Position numbers and translations under genes: made by a program. Below, piece by piece: positions 6,616 through 15,381 of a DNA stretch of 20,011 bases. The notes beneath the pieces were generated by a model. The model had not been told where the DNA came from, did not search any database, and saw only the letters and a program-made list of their open reading frames with translations. This stretch comes from Methyloligella sp. (GTDB lineage Bacteria; Pseudomonadota; Alphaproteobacteria; Rhizobiales; JALUTE01), in assembly GCA_027058255.1 (NCBI GenBank), contig JALUTE010000488.1:1-20011 (forward strand), read 5' to 3'. How positions within the stretch are numbered: the first letter of the stretch is position 1; every line of letters begins with the position of its first letter.

Positions 6616-7752
6616 TCACTCGACAACGAAACCTACGATGTCCTTGACGGTTCGCATATTGGGGTCGGCGATTTGCCGCGCCCGCGCCGCGCCGCGGCAG
6701 AGAATCCGATCAATCTCGGCGGGATCACTCATCAGGCGCTGCATCTCGGCGCCGATGGGACCGATCTCGGCGATCGCAAGCGCGATGAGCTCCTTCTTGA
6801 AGTCGGAGAACTGGGAGCCGCCATGGGTGGCGAGCACATCCTCGGGGCTCGTGCCCGAGAGGGCCGCGAAAATGCCCACCAGATTCTCGGCCTCGGGCCG
6901 GCCCTCGAGGCCCGCGGGCTCGCTCGGCAGCGGATCGGGGTCGGTGCGCGCCTTGCGAATCTTCTTGGCGATGGCGTCGGCGTCGTCCGTCATGTTGATG
7001 CGCGCGAGATCCGAGGGATCGGACTTGGACATTTTCTTCGTGCCATCACGCAGCGACATCACCCGCGTGGCCGGCCCGGCGATCAGGGGCTCGGGCAGGG
7101 GAAAGAAGCCCCCCTCGAAGCCGGCCCGCGCGCAGCTTTCGGCGAAATCCGTGTTGAACTTCTGCGCAATGTCCCGTGCGAGCTCCAGATGCTGCTTCTG
7201 GTCCTCGCCCACCGGCACGTGGGTCGCCCTGTAGAGCAGAATGTCGGCGGCCATCAGATTGGGATAGGCGTAGAGGCCGACAGAGGCGTTCTCGCGCGAT
7301 TTTCCGGCCTTCTCCTTGAACTGGGTCATGCGATTGAGCCAGCCGAGCCGGGCGACGCAGCTGAAGATCCACGCAAGCTCGGCATGGCCCGAGACCTGGC
7401 TCTGATTGAAGACGATCTGCTTGTCGGGATCGATGCCGGCTGCGATGAAGGCCGCCGTCACCTCGCGCGTGTTGCGGGTCAGCGCCTCGGGATCCTGCCA
7501 GACGGTGATGGCGTGCATGTCCACGACGCAATAGATGCATTCGTGGCTTTCCTGCAACTCGACGAAGCGCTTGATGGCTCCGAGATAGTTGCCGAGATGC
7601 AGATTGCCCGTCGGCTGCACGCCGGAAAAGACGCGCTCGCGGATGGGACGGGCCTTGCCGGCGGCGCCGCCGCCTCGGGGCTTGCGCGCCTTGCGTGGCG
7701 CGGCCGCCTTGCGGGGCTTGCCCCCGTGTTCTTGTTTGCTTTTCCCCGTCAT
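6616..7752 (-). CDS. trpS: Tryptophanyl-tRNA synthetase
   Basis: A 378-aa class I aminoacyl-tRNA synthetase that charges tRNA-Trp. The HIGH-equivalent is PTGNLHLGNYLG (47-58) and the KMSKS loop is at 240-244 (TKKMSKSDPSD). The typical RVFSGVQPTG opening begins at residue 40. The first 38 residues are a Lys/Arg/Pro/Gly-rich extension not usual in bacterial TrpRS. The ATG at 7752 is the only ATG before the core in this frame, and no good Shine-Dalgarno is seen, so a non-ATG internal start is possible. It lies 135 bp after murJ on the same strand and is probably co-transcribed. Confidence 0.96.
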   Translation of the reverse strand: MTGKSKQEHGGKPRKAAAPRKARKPRGGGAAGKARPIRERVFSGVQPTGNLHLGNYLGAIKRFVELQESHECIYCVVDMHAITVWQDPEALTRNTREVTAAFIAAGIDPDKQIVFNQSQVSGHAELAWIFSCVARLGWLNRMTQFKEKAGKSRENASVGLYAYPNLMAADILLYRATHVPVGEDQKQHLELARDIAQKFNTDFAESCARAGFEGGFFPLPEPLIAGPATRVMSLRDGTKKMSKSDPSDLARINMTDDADAIAKKIRKARTDPDPLPSEPAGLEGRPEAENLVGIFAALSGTSPEDVLATHGGSQFSDFKKELIALAIAEIGPIGAEMQRLMSDPAEIDRILCRGAARARQIADPNMRTVKDIVGFVVE

Positions 7753-7887
7753 GTCCGCCCGTCATGTCCCCGTGGCCCCTTGGCGATGCCACCGGCGGTT
7801 TATGGCGTGAGAGGGCGCGCCGTGCAAGGCCCGTCTCGCCCCTCGGGAAGCCCCCTGGGGATGGCGGCCCGTGCGCCCACGGAGCCG

Positions 7888-9501
7888 TCAGGCGGCAGGG
7901 CCGTCCCGGTCCTGCTCGGGCGCATCCTTGCCGGCCCGTCCCCTGAGAAGGCTCGGAAGATCGGCCGCACCCGTCAGTTGTATTGCGGCCGCGAATGCCA
8001 TGAGGCCCACGCTCACCAGCCCGGCGAGGGCCGCAGCCTGAATGGCAAGCCCCTGCCCGCCCGAGAAATAGGGCGCGAGGCCGCGCTCGGCCAGCCAGAC
8101 GATGGCGCCCATGATCAGGCTCGAGGCGAGGATCAACGGCAGCGCACGCCGCGCTTGCGGGTCGATTGCGAAATGGCCGCGCCGCGCCAGGGTCGCCCAG
8201 AGAAGACCCGCATTGGTCCAGCCCGCAAGCGTCGTGGCGATGGCGATGCCCACATGCGGCATCATGCCAGCGGCCTTGAGCGCGAAGAAAAGAGCGAGCG
8301 AGCCGACGACGTTCACCGCCATGGAGATGGCCGCGAAGACCATGGGCGTGCGCGTGTCCTCGCGGGCGAAGAAAGCGGGCGAGAACACCTTGATGAGCAC
8401 GAAGGCGGGAAGGCCCAGCGCGAAGGCGGCCAGCGCTGCGGAGGTTGCGGCCGTGTCGGCCCCGGTGAAAATCCCGCGCTCGAACAGAACGCGAATGATG
8501 GGCTCGGGCATGACGAGCAGCGCCACGCTTGCCGGAAGGGTGAGCAGAAGGGCGATCTCCAGCGAGCGGTTCTGGCTCCGCGTCACGGCCTCGTGCCGTC
8601 CGGCCCGGAGCGCGCGGGAGATATCCGGCAGGAGGACCACGCCGATCGCGATGCCCACGATACCGAGGGGAAGCTGGTAGATGCGATCGGCATAGTAGAG
8701 ATAGGACACGGCTCCATCCTGGAGCGAGGCGATGACGGTGCCGATGAGGATGTTCACCTGGGTGATGCCGCCGGCGATGGCGCCGGGAACGCCGAGGCGG
8801 AGCAGGCGGCGCACGGCCGGCGTCAGGCGCGGGCGGCGCAGGGCGAGCGCCATGCCGGCGCGCCGCGCGGCCAAGAGGAGGATGGCGAGCTGCAGCACGC
8901 CCGCCCCCGCCACGCCCCAGGCGAGCAGCATGCCGGCCTCAGGCGTGTTGCCGAGCCCGAGCCACGCCGCCAGGGCCATCATCGCGATCAGCACCACGTT
9001 GAGAAGGATCGGCGCCGCCGCCGCCACGGCGAATATGTGCAGCGCATTGAGCACGCCCGAGGCCAGCGCCACCAGCGACATGCACAACAGATAGGGAAAG
9101 GCGATGCGGGTGAGCAGAACGGCGAGATCGTATTTCTCGGGCGTGTCCGCGAAACCGGGCGCGATGAGGACGAGCGCCCAGGGCATGGCAATCTCGGCCA
9201 GTGCCGTGAGGATGAGGAGCGCGAACAGCAGGACCGCCAGCGCCTCCTCGGCGAAACGCCGGGCCGCGCCCGGCCCGTCCCCCTCCAGGGCCTTGGCGAA
9301 GAGCGGCACGAAGGCGGCATTGAAGGCACCCTCGGCGAAGAGGCGTCGAAAGAGGTTCGGAAAGCGGAAGGCGACGAAGAACGCATCGGCCACGGCGCCC
9401 GTGCCCAGCACGGCGGCGATGAGGATGTCGCGGACGAAGCCGAGCACGCGGCTGATCATCGTCATGCCGCCAACGGTGGCGAAGGCGCGGTAGAGCTTCA
9501 T
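7888..9501 (-). CDS. murJ: Lipid II flippase MurJ (MviN)
   Basis: A 537-aa polytopic inner-membrane protein of the MOP superfamily that moves lipid II across the membrane for peptidoglycan synthesis. The N-terminus MKLYRAFATVGGMTMISRVL and the conserved GFVRDILIAAVLGTGAVADAF, FRFPNLFRRLFAEGAFNAAFVP segments carry the key arginines R18, R24 and R52. Many hydrophobic helices follow (about 14 expected for the family), with GVVLLPDISRALRAG near the middle. ATG 9501 is preferred to the longer frame from 9615, because the extra 38 residues are Arg/Ser/Ala-rich and overlap the upstream gene's stop. No clear Shine-Dalgarno is seen. In many alphaproteobacteria glnD lies upstream of murJ; here it is a coiled-coil protein. 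Confidence 0.95.
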   Translation of the reverse strand: MKLYRAFATVGGMTMISRVLGFVRDILIAAVLGTGAVADAFFVAFRFPNLFRRLFAEGAFNAAFVPLFAKALEGDGPGAARRFAEEALAVLLFALLILTALAEIAMPWALVLIAPGFADTPEKYDLAVLLTRIAFPYLLCMSLVALASGVLNALHIFAVAAAAPILLNVVLIAMMALAAWLGLGNTPEAGMLLAWGVAGAGVLQLAILLLAARRAGMALALRRPRLTPAVRRLLRLGVPGAIAGGITQVNILIGTVIASLQDGAVSYLYYADRIYQLPLGIVGIAIGVVLLPDISRALRAGRHEAVTRSQNRSLEIALLLTLPASVALLVMPEPIIRVLFERGIFTGADTAATSAALAAFALGLPAFVLIKVFSPAFFAREDTRTPMVFAAISMAVNVVGSLALFFALKAAGMMPHVGIAIATTLAGWTNAGLLWATLARRGHFAIDPQARRALPLILASSLIMGAIVWLAERGLAPYFSGGQGLAIQAAALAGLVSVGLMAFAAAIQLTGAADLPSLLRGRAGKDAPEQDRDGPAA

Positions 9502-9583
9502 GAGAGGCGGGGTAGCCGACGAGGCGGCCGAGCGCAAGCGGAACGGGCGGGCGTGGGACCGGGCGGGCGCGAGGTGGAAACCG

Positions 9584-10186
9584 TCAAAGGATTTTCTGAA
9601 GAATGGCAAGCGCACCGGTGGCCACGAAGATCATGCCGCCGAGCCAGATGACGAGGTCCTTGCGCACGGCCTCGATATGGGCGATCAGCCGCTCCTCCAT
9701 GGCCTGCATGTCCTTGCGGATGCCGGCTTCCATGGCCTGCATGTCCTTGCGGATGCCGGTCTCCATGGCCTGCATGTCCTTACGGATGCCGGCCTCCATG
9801 GCCTGCATGTCCTTGCGGATGCTGGCCTCCATGACCCCGATGTCCTTGCGGATACCCGCCTCGATGGCCCGCATGTCCTTGCGGATGCCGGCTTCCGTGG
9901 TCTCCATGTCGCCCCGGATGCCGGCCTCCATGGCCTGCATGTCCTTGCGGATGCCGGTCTCCAAGGCCTGCATGTCCTTGCGGATGCCGGCCTCCAGGGT
10001 CTCCATGTCGCCCCGGATGCCCGCCCCCATGGCCTGCATGTCCTTGCGCAAGGCCTCGATCGCGGCCTCGAGACGGTCGAACCGGCTGTCATAGCCGGCC
10101 AGGGCCGATGCCGCGGCCCGAGCCTTCTCCTCGGATGCGCCGGCCTCCCTGAGGGCGTCATAGAGCTCGCTGATCATCACCGTCAT
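9584..10186 (-). CDS. Tail-anchored coiled-coil protein with 11 hendecad repeats (DUF1640/CCDC90-like)
   Basis: A 200-aa protein. A short N-terminal helical part (MTVMISELYDALREAGASEE) leads into a coiled coil, then eleven 11-residue units (residues 47-167) of consensus RKDMQAMEAGI, then ERLIAHIEAVRKDL and one C-terminal transmembrane helix (VIWLGGMIFVATGALAIL). The overall plan resembles small bacterial DUF1640 proteins, which are usually much shorter, so this one has an expanded rod. The C-terminal hydrophobic segment probably anchors it in the inner membrane. The start ATG 10186 has AGGG 7 nt upstream; an alternative is M4. It is divergent from ctaD and shares its FNR-box intergenic region. 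Function unknown. Confidence 0.8.
   Translation of the reverse strand: MTVMISELYDALREAGASEEKARAAASALAGYDSRFDRLEAAIEALRKDMQAMGAGIRGDMETLEAGIRKDMQALETGIRKDMQAMEAGIRGDMETTEAGIRKDMRAIEAGIRKDIGVMEASIRKDMQAMEAGIRKDMQAMETGIRKDMQAMEAGIRKDMQAMEERLIAHIEAVRKDLVIWLGGMIFVATGALAILQKIL
9686..10048 (-). repeat. Eleven tandem 33-bp repeats encoding 11-residue units
   Basis: Eleven consecutive 33-bp units encode RKDMQAMEAGI variants. Two units (2 and 5) read RGDMETLEAGI and RGDMETTEAGI. Units 1-3 and 4-6 therefore look like a duplicated 99-bp block, while units 8-11 are nearly identical to one another. Confidence 0.9.
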
Positions 10187-10540
10187 GGGCGCACCCTAGC
10201 AATACTGCGACAGAAATGCCAGACGGCGGCCAGTATTGGCACAGACGAGCCGGCCTGCACGCTGACAGTCCCGCGGGTGCGCGGCCACGCAGACGCCGGG
10301 CCGCGGCGCACAAAATGTCGCAGCGCCAATTTGATCTAGATCAATTTCCGCGCCCGCCCCGGGCGAGCACTGTGGCTCTCATGTGGCCCGTGTCGCGCGC
10401 CTCCCCAGGCACGTGCCGGGCCATGGGGCAGGTCCCGGACGCCCTCTGACCACCTTGCGGACACAGCAGGGCACCAGAGCGTGGCATGCGCACATGTCGT
10501 CGTCCGGGTCCGTGACGAGGAACACCCAGGGGGACGAGGA
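10187..10540. other. Divergent intergenic region, coiled-coil gene to ctaD
   Basis: No convincing gene is seen in these 354 bases. They hold the FNR/FixK-type box at 10331-10344. No strong -10/-35 pair was recognised on either side. Short frames with a start here that run into ctaD (from 10481) lack family similarity before ATG 10541. Confidence 0.6.
10331..10344. promoter_or_regulatory. FNR/FixK-type binding site
   Basis: TTGATCTAGATCAA is a perfect 14-bp palindrome and an exact match to the FNR/FnrL/FixK consensus TTGAT-N4-ATCAA. Its centre lies 203 bp before the ctaD ATG and 151 bp before the divergent coiled-coil ATG. If it sat at the usual -41.5, the ctaD transcript would start near 10379 with a leader of about 160 nt. 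The direction of control (activation or repression) cannot be read. Confidence 0.7.
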
Positions 10541-12139
10541 ATGGCGAGCCAATCGCAAGCAGAACACCATCACGACCATCCGCGCGGCATCAAGCGCTGG
10601 CTCTTCTCCACCAATCACAAGGACATCGGGACGCTCTACCTGATCTTCGCCATGGTTGGCGGCGTGGTGGGCGGCGTGATGTCCATGGGGATCCGCATGG
10701 AGCTGCAAGAGCCGGGCATGCAGATCTTCTCCAACGCGCACATGTTCAACGTGTTCACCACCGGGCACGGGCTCATCATGGTGTTCTTCATGATCATGCC
10801 CTCGCTGTTCGGCGGCTTCGGCAACTGGTTCGTGCCCCTGATGATCGGCGCGCCGGACATGGCCTTCCCGCGCCTCAACAACATCTCCTTCTGGCTCTTG
10901 CCGGCGGCGCTCTCCCTGCTCGTGATCTCGCTCTTCGTGGAAGGGCCTCCGGGCAATGTGGGCGCCGGGATCGGCTGGACCGCCTATGCGCCGCTCTCCA
11001 CGTCGGGCCATCCGGGGCCGGCGGTGGATTATGCGATCCTGTCGCTGCATCTGGCGGGCGCCTCGTCGATCCTCTCCTCGATCAACTTCATCACGACGAT
11101 CTTCAACATGCGCGCGCCGGGCATGACCATGCACAAGATGCCGCTTTTCGTGTGGTCGATCCTGGTGACCGCCTTCCTGCTGCTGCTGGCGCTCCCGGTT
11201 CTCGCCGGGGCCATCACCATGCTGCTCACCGACCGCAATTTCGGCACCACCTTCTTCGATGCGGCTGGCGGCGGTGATCCGGTGCTCTTCCAGCACCTCT
11301 TCTGGTTCTTTGGTCATCCGGAGGTCTACATCATCATCCTGCCGGGCTTCGGCCTCGTCTCTCAGGTGATCGCGACATTCTCGAAGAAGCCGGTCTTCGG
11401 CTATCTCGGCATGGCCTATGCCATGGTGGCGATCGGCGCGGTGGGCTTCGTGGTGTGGGCGCATCACATGTACACGGCCGGCCTCTCGGTGAACGCCCAA
11501 GCCTATTTCGTGGCCGCGACCATGGTGATCGCCGTGCCGACGGGGGTGAAGATCTTCTCCTGGATCGCCACCATGTGGGGCGGCTCGATCCGCTTCACCA
11601 CGCCCATGCTGTTCGCCATCGGCTTCATCTTCCTGTTCACGGTGGGCGGCGTGACCGGCGTCGTGCTCTCCAATGCCGGCATCGACCGGGCGCTGCACGA
11701 CACCTATTACGTGGTGGCGCATTTCCACTACACCATGTCGATCGGTGCGCTGTTCACCCTGTTCGCCGGCTGGTACTACTGGTTCCCGAAGATGAGCGGC
11801 TACATGTATTCCGAGACCATCGGGAAGCTGCATTTCTGGACCGCCTTCATCGGCGTGAACCTGATCTTCTTCCCGCAGCACTTCCTGGGCCTCGCCGGCA
11901 TGCCGCGCCGCTATGCGGACTATCCGGACGCCTTCGCGGGATGGAACTTCATCTCCTCCATGGGCGCCTATCTGACGGCGGCCTCGACGCTGCTGTTCTT
12001 CGCCGGCGTGGCGCTCGCCTTCATGCGCAAGCAGAAGGTGGGCGAGAACCCGTGGGGCGAGGGTGCAACGACGCTGGAGTGGACGCTCTCCTCGCCGCCG
12101 CCCTTCCACGCCTATGAGACGCTGCCCCGCATCCGCTGA
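10541..12139 (+). CDS. ctaD: Cytochrome c oxidase (aa3-type) subunit I
   Basis: A 532-aa heme-copper oxidase catalytic subunit of the inner membrane that reduces O2 to water and pumps protons. Ligands visible: heme a H76 and H396, heme a3 H394 (VVAHFHYTM), CuB H259, H308 and H309. The His-Tyr cross-link Y263 (GHPEVYI), E261 and D106 of the D-channel, and K337 (TGVKIFSW) of the K-channel are also present, so it is an A1-type enzyme. The N-terminus is His-rich (AEHHHDH). ATG 10541 is chosen because SNHKDIGTLY follows at the usual distance and a purine-rich GGGGGACGAGGA precedes it. Subunits II and III and the assembly genes are absent from this locus; the gene is monocistronic, ending in a strong terminator. 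Confidence 0.98.
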   Translation: MASQSQAEHHHDHPRGIKRWLFSTNHKDIGTLYLIFAMVGGVVGGVMSMGIRMELQEPGMQIFSNAHMFNVFTTGHGLIMVFFMIMPSLFGGFGNWFVPLMIGAPDMAFPRLNNISFWLLPAALSLLVISLFVEGPPGNVGAGIGWTAYAPLSTSGHPGPAVDYAILSLHLAGASSILSSINFITTIFNMRAPGMTMHKMPLFVWSILVTAFLLLLALPVLAGAITMLLTDRNFGTTFFDAAGGGDPVLFQHLFWFFGHPEVYIIILPGFGLVSQVIATFSKKPVFGYLGMAYAMVAIGAVGFVVWAHHMYTAGLSVNAQAYFVAATMVIAVPTGVKIFSWIATMWGGSIRFTTPMLFAIGFIFLFTVGGVTGVVLSNAGIDRALHDTYYVVAHFHYTMSIGALFTLFAGWYYWFPKMSGYMYSETIGKLHFWTAFIGVNLIFFPQHFLGLAGMPRRYADYPDAFAGWNFISSMGAYLTAASTLLFFAGVALAFMRKQKVGENPWGEGATTLEWTLSSPPPFHAYETLPRIR

Positions 12140-12163
12140 ACGCGAGGCAAAGGCACCGAACCG

Positions 12164-12205
12164 AGGCCCTGCGGCGTCGATAGGCGCGATGCCGCAGGGC
12201 CTTTT
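12164..12205 (+). terminator. Rho-independent terminator of ctaD
   Basis: GGCCCTGCGGC (12165-12175) pairs perfectly with GCCGCAGGGCC (12191-12201) over a 15-nt loop, followed by TTTT. It lies 25 bp after the ctaD stop and before the convergent uvrB stop. Confidence 0.85.
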
Positions 12206-12224
12206 CCTTATCTTGGGGCGTGCA

Positions 12225-14606
12225 TCACGGCCCGCGCCGGCGTTTTCCGGACTTGCCCTTGGCCTTGAGGGTTCGCGTGCCGGGGCGCCCGCCCGTGGAG
12301 CGGGGACGCATGGCCTTGGACCTTCCGGGCGATCGGGGCGATCCGGGCGAGGCTGCATGGCCGGCGACGGCCTCCTCGAGGGCGCCCTGGCGGGCGAGCG
12401 GATCGTCCGCGAGCAGGAGCTCGGTTTCGCGCAGACGCTTGATCTCGTCTCGCAGGCGCGCCGCCTCCTCGAACTCCAGATCGGCGGCCGCCGCCTTCAT
12501 GCGCGCCTCCATGTCCTGGAGCACCGCCTCGAGATCGTGCCCGAGGAGCGCCGCGCCGCCCGCCTCGGCAAAGCCCGGCCCGGCATCCACGCTCACGCGA
12601 TCGCGCTCCCACACGCTCTCCAGAATGTCGCCCACCGCCTTCTTGACGCTCTCCGGCGTGATGCCATGGGCCTCGTTCCAGGCCATCTGCTTCTTGCGCC
12701 GACGCTCGGTCTCGGCGATGGCCCGCTCCATGGAGCCCGTCATCCGGTCCGCATAGAGGATGACGCGCCCTTCCACATTGCGCGCCGCCCGGCCGATGGT
12801 CTGGATGAGGGAGGTCTCAGAGCGCAGGAATCCCTCCTTGTCGGCATCGAGAATCGCCACCAGCGCGCATTCGGGAATGTCCAGCCCCTCGCGCAGAAGA
12901 TTGATGCCGATCAGCACGTCGAAGGCGCCGAGTCTGAGGTCGCGCATGATCTCGATGCGCTCGAGGGTGTCGATGTCCGAATGCATGTAGCGCACCCGGA
13001 TGCCCTGCTCGTGGCAGTATTCGGTGAGGTCCTCCGCCATGCGCTTGGTGAGCACCGTGGCGAGCACCCGGTAGCCCCTGGCCGTCACCTGCCGGCACTC
13101 GTCGAGGAAATCGTCCACCTGGCTCGCCGCCGGGCGCACGAGCACCTCCGGGTCCGTGAGGCCCGTGGGGCGGATCACCTGCTCGGTGAACACGCCGCCC
13201 GTCTGCTCCAGCTCCCAGGGCCCCGGCGTGGCGGATACGAAGATCGACTGCGGCCGCATGGCCTCCCATTCCTCGAAGCGCAGTGGCCGATTGTCCATGC
13301 AGGAGGGCAGGCGGAAGCCGTGCCGGGCCAGCGTCGCCTTGCGCCGATAATCGCCCCGGAACATGGCGCCCAATTGCGGCACGGTCACATGGCTCTCATC
13401 CACGAAGAGCAGCGCATTCTCCGGCAGATACTCGAACAGCGTCGGCGGCGGCTCGCCCGGATTGCGGCCGGTCAGATAGCGGGAATAGTTCTCGATCCCG
13501 GCGCAGGAGCCGGTGGCCTCCATCATCTCGATGTCGAACAGGGTGCGCTGCTCCAGCCGCTGCGCCTCGAGCAGCTTGCCCGCGGCCTCCAGCTCGGCGA
13601 GCCGGGCCTTGAGCTCCGCCTTGATGCCCTTGATGGCCTGGCGCAGGGTCGGTTTCGGCGTGACATAATGGGAGTTCGCATAGATGCGCACGAAGCCGAG
13701 ATCGCCGGTCCTCTGGCCCGTCAGGGGATCGAACTCGGTGAGCGCCTCCACCTCGTCGCCGAAAAGGGAGATGCGCCAGGCCCGGTCCTCCAGATGGGCG
13801 GGCCAGAGCTCCACCGTATCGCCGCGCACCCGGAAGGCGCCGCGCTGGAAGGCAGCGTCGTTGCGCTTGTAGTGCAGCGCCACCAGCTCCTTCAAGAGCC
13901 GGTCCCGCGCGATGACATCGCCCACGCTGACCGTCAGCGTCATAGCCATGTAGGTCTCGACCGCGCCGATGCCATAGATGCAGGAGACCGAGGCGACGAT
14001 GATGACATCGTCGCGCTCCAGAAGCGCCCGGGTGGCCGCGTGGCGCATCCGGTCGATCTGCTCGTTGATGGAGGCCTCCTTCTCGATATAGGTGTCCGTG
14101 CGCGGCACATAGGCCTCGGGCTGATAATAGTCGTAGTAGGAGACGAAATACTCCACCGCATTGTCGGGGAAGAAGCCCTTGAACTCGCCATAGAGCTGGG
14201 CGGCCAGCGTCTTGTTGGGCGCGAGGATGAGGGCCGGGCGCTGGGTCGCCTCGATCACCTGGGCCATGGTGAAGGTCTTGCCCGAGCCCGTGACCCCGAG
14301 GAGGACCTGGTCGCGCTCGCCTTCGCGGATGCCGGCGACGAGCTCGGCGATGGCCTCGGGCTGATCGCCGGCGGGCTCGAAGTCCGAGACGATGCGGAAC
14401 CGCCGCCCGCCCTCGGTCTTCTCGGGCCGCGGCGTGCGGTCGGGGCAGAAGATCTCCGGCGCCTCGAGGCCCGAGACCAGTGGATGGCCCGCCAGCAGAG
14501 GCTGCGGTGCCTCCGAGAAGCCATGTGCAGCGGCGCCGGCCTTCGCGCCACCCGCGGGGCTGCGCGTGCGGCCGGCGCGGGCCGAGGATGTGCGAGTCCG
14601 TGCCAT
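12225..14606 (-). CDS. uvrB: Excinuclease ABC subunit B
   Basis: The damage-verifying helicase-like subunit of nucleotide excision repair; it is loaded by UvrA and then recruits UvrC. Walker A is GVTGSGKT (104-111) and the damage-probing beta-hairpin contains YYDYYQPEAYVP (157-168). A DESH motif (FVDESHVTVPQLGAMF), the motif-VI region LIQTIGRAARN and a C-terminal UVR domain (DLEFEEAARLRDEIKRL) that contacts UvrC are present. At 793 aa it is longer than the usual 660-700: about 65 low-complexity residues precede the core and a Lys/Arg/Gly-rich tail ends it. ATG 14606 is preferred over a TTG at 14642. The extension could mean a later true start. It diverges from rnhB. Confidence 0.97.
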   Translation of the reverse strand: MARTRTSSARAGRTRSPAGGAKAGAAAHGFSEAPQPLLAGHPLVSGLEAPEIFCPDRTPRPEKTEGGRRFRIVSDFEPAGDQPEAIAELVAGIREGERDQVLLGVTGSGKTFTMAQVIEATQRPALILAPNKTLAAQLYGEFKGFFPDNAVEYFVSYYDYYQPEAYVPRTDTYIEKEASINEQIDRMRHAATRALLERDDVIIVASVSCIYGIGAVETYMAMTLTVSVGDVIARDRLLKELVALHYKRNDAAFQRGAFRVRGDTVELWPAHLEDRAWRISLFGDEVEALTEFDPLTGQRTGDLGFVRIYANSHYVTPKPTLRQAIKGIKAELKARLAELEAAGKLLEAQRLEQRTLFDIEMMEATGSCAGIENYSRYLTGRNPGEPPPTLFEYLPENALLFVDESHVTVPQLGAMFRGDYRRKATLARHGFRLPSCMDNRPLRFEEWEAMRPQSIFVSATPGPWELEQTGGVFTEQVIRPTGLTDPEVLVRPAASQVDDFLDECRQVTARGYRVLATVLTKRMAEDLTEYCHEQGIRVRYMHSDIDTLERIEIMRDLRLGAFDVLIGINLLREGLDIPECALVAILDADKEGFLRSETSLIQTIGRAARNVEGRVILYADRMTGSMERAIAETERRRKKQMAWNEAHGITPESVKKAVGDILESVWERDRVSVDAGPGFAEAGGAALLGHDLEAVLQDMEARMKAAAADLEFEEAARLRDEIKRLRETELLLADDPLARQGALEEAVAGHAASPGSPRSPGRSKAMRPRSTGGRPGTRTLKAKGKSGKRRRGP

Positions 14607-14703
14607 GGCGCGAACTATGCCCCCGCCCCCCGTCCACCGCAAGGCAAGACCGACCGCCGTGAGGGGACTTCCCTATATCCGCGAATCGCTGTCCAATCTC
14701 CCG

Positions 14704-15381
14704 ATGCGGTGTGAGAAGAGCGAACCGGAGATTGGCCCCACCTTCGCCCATGAGCGGGCGGTCATGGCGCGCTTGGGCGGCGGGCTTGTCGCGGGGGTGG
14801 ACGAGGCAGGGCGCGGCCCCTGGGCGGGGCCGGTGATCGCGGCGGCGGTGGTGCTCGACCCGGCGCGCATTCCCGCCGGACTCGATGATTCGAAGGCGCT
14901 GACGCCGGCGCGCCGTGCGGCCCTGTTCGATGCCATCATGGGGGAAGCCCTCGCCATTGGCATGGGCCGGGCGAGTGCCAAGGAGATCGACCGGATCAAC
15001 ATTCTGCAGGCGAGCCTTGCCGCCATGGCCCGGGCGGTCGCGGCGCTTAAGCCCGCGCCCGCCTTCGCCCTCATCGATGGCAATCGCATGCCGAGGCTCG
15101 CCTGCCCTGGCGAGGCCATCGTCAAGGGCGATGGGCGCTGCCTCTCCATCGCCGCCGCCTCCATCGTCGCCAAGGTGACCCGCGACCGGCTGATGGCCGA
15201 GCTCGACTCGCGCCATCCCGGCTATGGCTGGGCGCGCAACAAGGGCTATGGCACCCGCGAGCATGCCGCGGCCCTCGCCCGGCTCGGCCCCACCCCCGAG
15301 CACCGCCGCTCCTTCCGGCCCGTGGCGGCCTCCTGCCCGCCCGCGCCCGCACAGGCGTCCGACCAGGCATCCGCCCGCTGA
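14704..15381 (+). CDS. rnhB: Ribonuclease HII
   Basis: Cleaves RNA in RNA-DNA hybrids and removes misincorporated ribonucleotides. The 225-aa protein has catalytic D33 and E34 (VAGVDEAGRGPWAGPV), D125 (ALIDGNRMP) and D161 (KVTRDRLM), plus YGWARNKGYGTREH. ATG 14704 is chosen because GPTFAHERAV upstream of the core fits alphaproteobacterial RNase HII N-termini. M21 at 14764 would still leave the active site, and the frame also extends upstream to the uvrB start region. There is no Shine-Dalgarno; a TATAT-like run 30 bp upstream suggests a short-leader or leaderless transcript. In many Rhizobiales ccrM follows rnhB; it is not here. Confidence 0.95.
   Translation: MRCEKSEPEIGPTFAHERAVMARLGGGLVAGVDEAGRGPWAGPVIAAAVVLDPARIPAGLDDSKALTPARRAALFDAIMGEALAIGMGRASAKEIDRINILQASLAAMARAVAALKPAPAFALIDGNRMPRLACPGEAIVKGDGRCLSIAAASIVAKVTRDRLMAELDSRHPGYGWARNKGYGTREHAAALARLGPTPEHRRSFRPVAASCPPAPAQASDQASAR

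Noticed and set aside
5241..6626. A fused 461-residue minus-strand protein joining nfu with upstream sequence
   Set aside because: Only the part from 5789 matches Nfu; the upstream part is an out-of-frame shadow of usp, and a strong promoter and Shine-Dalgarno lie between.
6601..9651. A 1016-codon plus-strand open frame
   Set aside because: It lies antisense to trpS and murJ, both with full family motifs. Its His/Gly/Glu/Arg-rich composition is the usual antisense shadow of GC-rich genes.
9686..10048. CRISPR or non-coding satellite
   Set aside because: The 33-bp units are contiguous without spacers and encode a consistent 11-residue coiled-coil repeat.
9500..10339. Plus-strand repetitive frame with LHGLHVLADAG-like repeats
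   Set aside because: The periodicity only mirrors the 33-bp repeats of the minus-strand coiled-coil gene. The minus-strand reading gives a sensible rod plus transmembrane helix, so it is the coding one.
12063..14714. An 883-codon plus-strand open frame
   Set aside because: It is antisense to uvrB, which carries all expected motifs; no recognisable domain is present in the shadow.
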